64,000 bases of DNA, from assembly GCA_965213905.1 (NCBI GenBank), contig OZ243922.1, positions 2,604,001 to 2,668,000 of the forward strand, read 5' to 3'. Positions 59,488 to 64,000 of this stretch are shown here, piece after piece. The notes under the pieces were generated by a model. It searched no databases, was not told the origin of the DNA, and saw nothing but the letters and a program-made list of their open reading frames with translations. Every line of letters starts with the position of its first letter. Positions within the stretch are counted from its first letter, which is position 1. The stretch comes from SIRX01 sp965213905 (GTDB taxonomy: Bacteria; Actinomycetota; Rubrobacteria; Rubrobacterales; Rubrobacteraceae). The translations under genes and the position numbers were made by a program.

Positions 59488-61142
59488 ATGGATCAAAGAA
59501 CCGGAAGAGAAGTAGCCAGCACCGCCTTCCCGACGTTGGACGAGGCACAGATCTCCTACCTCGAAAACTATGGCGAGGTGCGAGAAACAAAGCTTGGTCA
59601 GACCCTTTTCCAGGACGGTGACACCTCCTACGACTTCATGGTCATTCTCGAAGGCGCGGTAAACATAGTGGAGAGCTTTTCCGGCAGGGATCGCACCCTC
59701 GCCACCCACGGTGTGGGCCGCTTTTTGGGCGAAATGAACATGCTCACCGGCCAGGCCGTCTATCTTTCGGCGGTCGTGGAAGAGGGCGGCAAAGTTCTCG
59801 CCATCCCGCCCGAAGACCTCAAGGAAGTCATCGCCGAAGAACCGACCCTCTCGGACACAATCCTAAAAGCGTTTCTCGCCCGGCGCCAGGTCTTAATGAA
59901 CGCCGGCACGGGCCTCCGTATCGTTGGTTCGCGGAACGATCAGGACGCCCTGCGGCTGCGGGAGTTCGCCGTCCGCAACCGATTGCCGCACGCCTGGATC
60001 GACCTGGAGGAAAAGAACGGCGCAGAGCTGCTGCTCCGGGAGTTCGGCGTCTCACGCCAGGAGACGCCGGTTACCATCTGGCACGGCCGGGCGCTCAAAA
60101 ACCCGTCCAACGCCGGGCTGGCGCAGGAGATCGGGCTGGACGTAGACAACTCCGCCGAGACGACCTACGACCTGATCGTGGTCGGCGCCGGACCCGCCGG
60201 CCTCGCCGCCGCCGTCTACGGAGCGTCGGAGGGTCTGTCTACCCTAACCCTGGAATCCGTGGCTCTCGGCGGTCAAGCCGGAACCAGCAGCCGCATCGAG
60301 AACTACCTGGGCTTCCCGGCGGGCCTCTCCGGCTCGGAGCTGGCGAGCCGGGCGATGGTCCAGGCGGACAAGTTCGGCGCCCGCACCACCGTCCCCCAGG
60401 AAGCCTGCACCCTGACGCCGGAAGACGGCGCGTACACGATAAACCTCTCCGAGGGCGGCGGGGTGCGGGGCCGGGGCGTCATCATCGCCACCGGCGCCCG
60501 CTACCGGCGGCCCGACGTGGAGCGCCTGGAGGAGTTCGAAGGCTTGAGCGTCTACTACGCCGCCACCGAGGCCGAGGCCCAGACCTGCGCGGGAAGTGAG
60601 GTCGTCGTGGTCGGCGGCGGCAACTCGGCCGGACAGGCGGCGGTCTTCCTGGCGGGCCGTACCAGTAAGGTCTATCTGATGATCCGGGGCAACGACCTGG
60701 GCAAGAGCATGTCCAGCTACCTGACCGACCGCGTGGAAAGCACCGAAAACATCGAGCTGCTCTCAAACACCGAGGTCCGGGAGCTACTCGGCGAGGGCGG
60801 CGCGTTGGAGGGCATCGAGGTCGAGGACAACCACTCCGGCGAACGCCGGGCGCTCGGGGCGCGGGCGCTGTTCGTGTTTATCGGGGCGGACGCCAACACC
60901 GGCTGGCTCCAGGATACGTTGCAACTCGACGAGAAAGGCTTCGTGCTAACGGGTGAGTCGCTGGACGAAGCCGCACTGGACTACGCGGTTTGGAAAGGCC
61001 GGGAGCCTTACCTGTTCGAGACCAGTTTGCCGGGCGTGTTCGCGGTGGGGGACGTGCGGAGCCGCTCGATCAAGCGCGTAGCCTCAGCCGTGGGCGAGGG
61101 CTCGATGGCGGTCCGGCTCGTCCACCAGCGTTTGTCGGAAAC

Positions 61143-61146
<4 letters not shown>
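59488..61146 (+). CDS. cNMP-binding / thioredoxin-like / thioredoxin-reductase-like fusion flavoprotein
   Basis: A 552-residue fusion. Residues 10-135 are a cyclic-nucleotide-binding fold (FLGEMNMLTGQAVYLSAVVE). Residues 140-215 are a thioredoxin-like linker domain without Cys-x-x-Cys. The rest is an FAD/NAD(P)H module: FAD loop VVGAGPAGLAAAVYGASEG, NAD(P) loop VVVVGGGNSAGQAAVFLAG, and FAD end GVFAVGDVRSRSIKRVASAV. The thioredoxin-reductase redox motif CATC is replaced by an ATEAEAQTC stretch with one Cys, so it is unlikely to be a standard thioredoxin reductase. It may feed electrons to another acceptor under cNMP control. Confidence 0.88.
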
Positions 61147-62759
<1,613 letters not shown>

Positions 62760-62789
62760 GATACCTCCTTAGCCGCCCACAAAAACATC

Positions 62790-63047
62790 TTAGACGAGCA
62801 CCTCGTCAACGTAACAGAACCGCCAGTCCTCACCCGGCTCGAAAGACTGAACTATCGGATGCTCCGTGGCATGGAAGTGCTTTGTGGCGTGCTTGTTTTT
62901 GGACGAATCACAGCAGCCGACATGGCCGCAGGATAGGCACTCGCGCAGGTGTACCCAGGCATCACCTATCTGGAGGCATTCTTCGCAGCCGTCGGCCGAA
63001 GGCTCTACGTCTTGTATCTGGTCCAGGTGCGTACATTGTTGTTGCAA
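62790..63047 (-). CDS. UBP-type zinc-finger protein
   Basis: An 85-residue protein composed only of a ZnF-UBP domain. Cys and His ligands occur in DGCEECLQIGDAWVHLRECL, SCGHVGCCDSSKNKHATKHF and HATEHPIVQSFEPG. In eukaryotes the domain binds ubiquitin C-termini; stand-alone bacterial versions are common in actinobacteria and of unknown role. TTG 63047 has GAGAGGAG 5 nt upstream. It lies 30 nt upstream of the antiporter-rhodanese gene on the same strand and may share its transcript. Confidence 0.9.
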   Translation of the reverse strand: MQQQCTHLDQIQDVEPSADGCEECLQIGDAWVHLRECLSCGHVGCCDSSKNKHATKHFHATEHPIVQSFEPGEDWRFCYVDEVLV

Positions 63048-63069
63048 GAAAGCTCCTCTCTGCTATTAA

Positions 63070-64000
63070 CTACGCGGGCGACGGCTCGCCTTCGGTTTCT
63101 CCGGCCGGTTCTTCTTCGGTTCTCTGCTGCCGGCCTTTGCCCTCGACGATGAGCGCCGCCGCCAAGGCGCTCGCCAACGCGAAGCCCGCCGCGATGTACA
63201 TGGCGAGCCGGAAACCCGCCACGAAGGACTCGTCAACGGCGTTCTCTATGGCCGTCGCCGTCTCTCCGTCCACGCCCTCCGGCGGCTGGGCGGCCCCGAG
63301 GTCCACCTTCCGCTCTTCCATCGTCGCCTGCGTCTGCTGCGACACGTCGAGATCCGCCAGCCGGGAGTCCAGGGCGCCTGAGAAGGTGGCGAAGACGAAG
63401 ACGCCCATCACGGCCACGGCCATAAGGGTGGCGGTTCGGGAGACGGCGTTGTTGACGCCGGAGGCGAGTCCCGAGTGCCGGCCTGAGACGGAGTTCAGGG
63501 CGGTCGTCGTGAGCGGGGCTATAACGAGCGACATCCCGAGGCCCATGACCACGACCGCCGGGAAAAAGGTCGTCCAGTACGAGCCGCCGGTTCCCGGAAG
63601 GGTGAAAAGGATAAAGCCCGCCGCCGCGATGATCGGGCCGATGACTAACGGTGTACGAGGCCCGATGCGCGGTACGAGCCCGCCGGCCCACCGGCTGAGC
63701 AGGAAGGTGATGACGATAAACGGCAAGAATGCACTCCCCGCCGCCGTCGCCGAGTAACCGTGGACCTGCTGCAGCACGAACGGGAAGAAGTACAGCGCCC
63801 CGCCGAGGCCCATGTACAACAGCAACGTCAGCAGGTTCGCCCCGGTGAAGTTCCTCGATTTGAACAGGGTTAGCGGCATCATCGGCTCCCGAATATTCCA
63901 CTCGGTAAACACGAAGCCCGCGAGCGCGGCCACACCGACGACCAGGGGCACAAAGACCAGCGGGTCGGTAAAGCCGCGGCTGGAGGCTTCTATGAGGCCG
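63070..64000 (-). CDS. MFS transporter, DHA2/EmrB-QacA type (C-terminal part, cut by window end)
   Basis: Proton-driven drug or metabolite efflux pump; the visible 310 residues cover the last seven or so helices of a 14-TM protein. Recognisable parts are NIREPMMPLTLFKSRNFTGA, FFPFVLQQVHGYSATAAGSA, the antiporter-type GLGMSLVIAPLTTTALNSVS and GRHSGLASGVNNAVSRTATL. An acidic loop follows, then two more helices and a Glu-rich tail. The frame stays open to base 64000, so the start is outside the window. Confidence 0.9.
   Translation of the reverse strand, partial: GLIEASSRGFTDPLVFVPLVVGVAALAGFVFTEWNIREPMMPLTLFKSRNFTGANLLTLLLYMGLGGALYFFPFVLQQVHGYSATAAGSAFLPFIVITFLLSRWAGGLVPRIGPRTPLVIGPIIAAAGFILFTLPGTGGSYWTTFFPAVVVMGLGMSLVIAPLTTTALNSVSGRHSGLASGVNNAVSRTATLMAVAVMGVFVFATFSGALDSRLADLDVSQQTQATMEERKVDLGAAQPPEGVDGETATAIENAVDESFVAGFRLAMYIAAGFALASALAAALIVEGKGRQQRTEEEPAGETEGEPSPA

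Overview
The window is GC-rich, densely coded DNA from a bacterium that looks like a Rubrobacter-type deep-branching actinobacterium. This is an inference from several features: high GC, a bacterial V/A-type ATPase, many GTG/TTG (and apparently CTG) starts, 4-nt stop/start overlaps, and probable leaderless mRNAs with a TA-rich -10 box 6-8 nt upstream of the start codon. No rRNA, tRNA, CRISPR array, transposase or prophage gene was seen.

Layout. 1-8.6 kb: an EamA transporter end, a metallophosphoesterase, a TVP38-type membrane protein, a KefB-like K+/H+ antiporter, a Dabb/rhodanese pair, a frameshifted lipoprotein remnant, AcuC-type deacetylase, ClpS, and an AT-richer gene that looks like a uracil-DNA-glycosylase-fold protein. 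8.7-9.7 kb: moaA. 9.9-15.7 kb: a complete Mrp Na+/H+ antiporter operon (mrpABCDEFG). 15.7-17.2 kb: a GT4 glycosyltransferase. 17.5-20.6 kb: a yybP-ykoY (Mn2+) riboswitch and a P2-type cation ATPase. 20.6-29.9 kb: a second yybP-ykoY riboswitch, a small ORF and a nine-subunit V-type ATPase operon (D-G-I-K-E-C-F-A-B). 30-33.6 kb: a small ABM/Dabb-like protein, a double-PepSY membrane protein, a one-TM protein and a two-component system. 33.8-41.0 kb: a second Mrp-type operon, on the minus strand, of the split Mbh-like kind with three MrpD-like subunits. 41.7-46.6 kb: a peroxiredoxin-like protein without its cysteine, TatA, SRPBCC, a zincin, a YfcC fragment and oxidoreductases. 46.7-53.7 kb: rarA, two membrane glycosyltransferases, a duplicated PhoU-TrkA_C protein and an SLC41/MgtE-like transporter. 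53.8-64 kb: redox enzymes, a TetR/WrbA divergent pair, CDGSH, Fe-ADH, lactate monooxygenase, a cNMP-thioredoxin-reductase fusion, a CPA1 antiporter-rhodanese fusion, a UBP zinc finger and part of an MFS pump.

How it fits together. The centre of the window is a cation/energy island: two different Mrp complexes, a V-type ATPase, a P-type cation ATPase, and KefB, MgtE-like and CPA1 transporters. Both riboswitch-controlled units (P-ATPase and V-ATPase) carry the same Mn2+-sensing RNA class, and in both the 3' strand of stem P1 can pair with the Shine-Dalgarno region. A shared response to Mn2+ or pH is therefore plausible. The ATPase c subunit carries Gln/Glu/Thr at positions that bind Na+ in known Na+ c-rings, which would suit a Na+ cycle with Mrp.

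The most striking single observation is in the CPA1 antiporter-rhodanese fusion at 61143-62759. An in-frame TGA sits where the family usually has the second Cys of a Cys-x-Cys-Pro motif. The reading frame stays open for 46 more rhodanese-like codons, and a GC-rich hairpin with a G in its apical loop begins 16 nt after the TGA. This fits a selenocysteine codon with a bacterial SECIS element; a nonsense mutation is the alternative.
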